NCBI GenBank assembly: GCA_003154025.1
Contig: PMCE01000068.1
Location: 2,376 to 8,933, forward strand
Reading direction: 5' to 3'
Length of the DNA stretch: 6,558 nt
From: Syntrophaceae bacterium
GTDB taxonomy: Bacteria; Desulfobacterota; SM23-61
Shown here: piece by piece, positions 5,713 to 6,558 of the stretch
Layout of the letters: the number at the start of each line of letters is the position of its first letter
How positions within the stretch are numbered: the first letter of the stretch is position 1
The notes under the pieces: generated by a model
Told to the model about the DNA's origin: nothing
Database searches by the model: none
The model's input: the letters and a program-made list of their open reading frames with translations, nothing else
Translations under genes and position numbers: made by a program

Positions 5713-5954
5713 GAGCTGGGCGGCCTAAAAAATTTTCATGGAGACGTGCGGGCAATCTGAGCATGGTGCGATGGCCCGCACGTTTCCACGTTTGATTGGC
5801 CCAAAAGGAAAATTAAAGACTGCCTTTCCTCTCCACCCATCCTCCGGGTTCCTTTTCTTTCCCTTTTTCCCAAAATCTAAATAAGGGATGGGACGAGGGT
5901 TCGCTGTTTGTCCCGCCTGCCATACAGGGTCACGATTCATCCCCTCCAAATTTC
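5713..5954. other. Intergenic region between the enolase-family gene and the amidase promoter
   Basis: No gene is supported on either strand. It holds the 15-bp stem-loop at 5739-5788 and, from about 5823 to 5870, a plus-strand stretch made almost entirely of pyrimidines (CTTTCC, CTTTCCC and similar runs). CCCATCC (5836-5842) and GGATGGG (5886-5892) are inverted repeats 43 bases apart, a weak pairing. Minus-strand open frames reach into this area from the amidase gene and are best read as its antisense shadow. Confidence 0.55.
5739..5788. terminator. 15-bp stem-loop after the enolase-family gene
   Basis: TGGAGACGTGCGGGC (5739-5753) pairs with GCCCGCACGTTTCCA (5774-5788) over 15 bp with a single G-T wobble, around a 20-base loop. 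It starts 27 bases after the stop at 5712, the right place to end the tct-enolase transcript. On the plus strand no T-run follows (only GTTTGATT further on). On the minus strand the stem is followed after about nine bases by six T (the AAAAAA at 5727-5732), so it resembles a terminator slightly better in that direction, though no minus-strand gene enters it. Best read as a Rho-independent-like terminator or 3'-end stabiliser of the upstream operon. Confidence 0.5.
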
Positions 5955-5984
5955 TTGACACGTCAATTCGCCACCCAGTATACT
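5955..5984 (+). promoter_or_regulatory. Sigma70-type promoter of the amidase gene
   Basis: TTGACA (5955-5960, perfect) and TATACT (5979-5984, one mismatch from consensus) are 18 bases apart. Transcription would start near 5991, giving a leader of about 29 nt before the ATG at 6020. The -35/-10 layout, spacing and the CAGTATA and TTGACAC segments match the promoter at 701-730. The amidase gene can therefore be expressed independently of the transporter operon. Confidence 0.78.
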
Positions 5985-6019
5985 CTCCCCATCTCAAAAG
6001 GAGCACCGATCGAGAGGCT

Positions 6020-6558
6020 ATGAAACATTTTCCCGAATTCGAGAAATATGACGGATGCGGACTGGCCGAGCTGGTGAGACGCCGAGAAATCAAGGCCACC
6101 GAGCTGCTGGAAACGGTCATGGAACGCATCGAAGCTCTCAACCCGAAGGTCAACGCCGTGGTAACCAAGATGTACGACCAGGCGCGGGCCGCGATTGCCG
6201 CCGGCCTGCCCGCCGGGCCTTTCACGGGCGTGCCCTACTTCCTGAAGGATCTGCATCTTTTCTATGCCGGGGTGCCGACGACTTACGGGAGCCGCTTCTT
6301 TGCCGACTTCGTTCCCGATCACGACAGCACCATGACCATGAGGCTCAAACAATCCGGACTGGTCATTTGCGCCAAGACCAACACCCCCGAGTTCGGCCAG
6401 GCCACGAGCACGGAGCCCGTTCTCTTCGGTCCGACCCGCAATCCCTGGAACCTGAACTTCAGCCCGGGCGGGTCGAGCGGCGGGGCGGCGGCGGCCGTCG
6501 CTTCGGGGATGGTCCCCATGGCGCATGCCACCGACGGAGGCGGATCGATCCGCGTTCC
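6020..6558 (+). CDS. Amidase-signature family enzyme (N-terminal part, cut by window edge)
   Basis: About 179 residues are visible and the frame is open at the last base. Members hydrolyse the amide bond of small amides, or serve as subunit A of the tRNA amidotransferase GatCAB. The Ser-cisSer-Lys triad is complete: K76 in 'FLKDL', the cis-Ser S152 in '[17 protein letters not shown]', and the nucleophile S176 in 'TDGGGSIR', 24 residues after S152 as in the family. The N-terminal '[17 protein letters not shown]' is the usual family helix. The sequence '[15 protein letters not shown]' resembles stand-alone amidases more than GatA, and no gatB or gatC is visible, so I favour a catabolic amidase of unknown substrate. 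The ribosome site is unclear: AAAGGAG (5997-6003) is 16 bases upstream, and GAGAGG (6012-6017) is only 2 bases away. I keep ATG 6020 because no better start lies between the promoter and the conserved region. Confidence 0.93.
   Translation, partial: MKHFPEFEKYDGCGLAELVRRREIKATELLETVMERIEALNPKVNAVVTKMYDQARAAIAAGLPAGPFTGVPYFLKDLHLFYAGVPTTYGSRFFADFVPDHDSTMTMRLKQSGLVICAKTNTPEFGQATSTEPVLFGPTRNPWNLNFSPGGSSGGAAAAVASGMVPMAHATDGGGSIRV

Noticed and set aside
5963..6526. 187-residue minus-strand frame opposite the amidase
   Set aside because: It is antisense to a gene with a complete catalytic triad and shows no features of its own.

Overview
The window looks like chromosomal DNA of a free-living Gram-negative proteobacterium with moderately high GC. 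Several features lean towards an uncultured deltaproteobacterium (Desulfobacterota) or a similar soil or sediment lineage: a Tyr/Pro-rich exported protein, consensus sigma70-type promoters, strong AGGAGG ribosome sites, a dispersed repeat whose reverse strand reads 'IPGLTRD', and a tripartite tricarboxylate transporter (TTT) set beside an enolase-superfamily enzyme and an amidase. The taxonomic call is inference, since no rRNA or other phylogenetic marker is present.

Layout. 1-315: 3' end of a Tyr/Pro-rich, probably exported protein (+). 386-470: tRNA-Leu(UAG) with encoded CCA on the minus strand, convergent with the first gene. 471-1119: 649 bases without a convincing gene. They hold a possible tRNA promoter (minus), a consensus TTGACA-18-TATAAT promoter (+, 701-730), a perfect 8-bp palindrome just after the predicted transcription start, and a leader of about 380 nt with competing stem-loops. 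1120-4397: tctC, tctB and tctA, a complete three-part TTT transporter (periplasmic binding protein, small membrane subunit, large membrane subunit). 4398-4620: two tandem hairpins and one copy of a dispersed palindromic repeat. 4621-5712: a mandelate racemase/muconate lactonizing enzyme family member. 5713-6019: a 15-bp stem-loop, a pyrimidine-rich stretch and a second TTGACA-18-TATACT promoter. 6020-6558: N-terminal third of an amidase-signature enzyme, cut by the window edge.

How it may work together. TctC would capture an organic (probably carboxylate) solute in the periplasm and TctA/TctB would carry it inwards using an ion gradient. The enolase-superfamily enzyme would then act on it by abstracting a proton alpha to a carboxylate. 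The amidase has its own promoter, so it may be a neighbouring unit rather than part of the operon, although it could act on an amide form of the same or a related compound. The substrate cannot be read from sequence.

Most notable points: the enolase-family active site keeps all three metal ligands but has K-x-H in place of K-x-K and Ser in place of the Asp of the His-Asp dyad; the tct leader is long and structured; and an undescribed short reading frame ends in an ATGA overlap with the tctB start. I see no CRISPR array, phage gene, transposase or evident new defence system.
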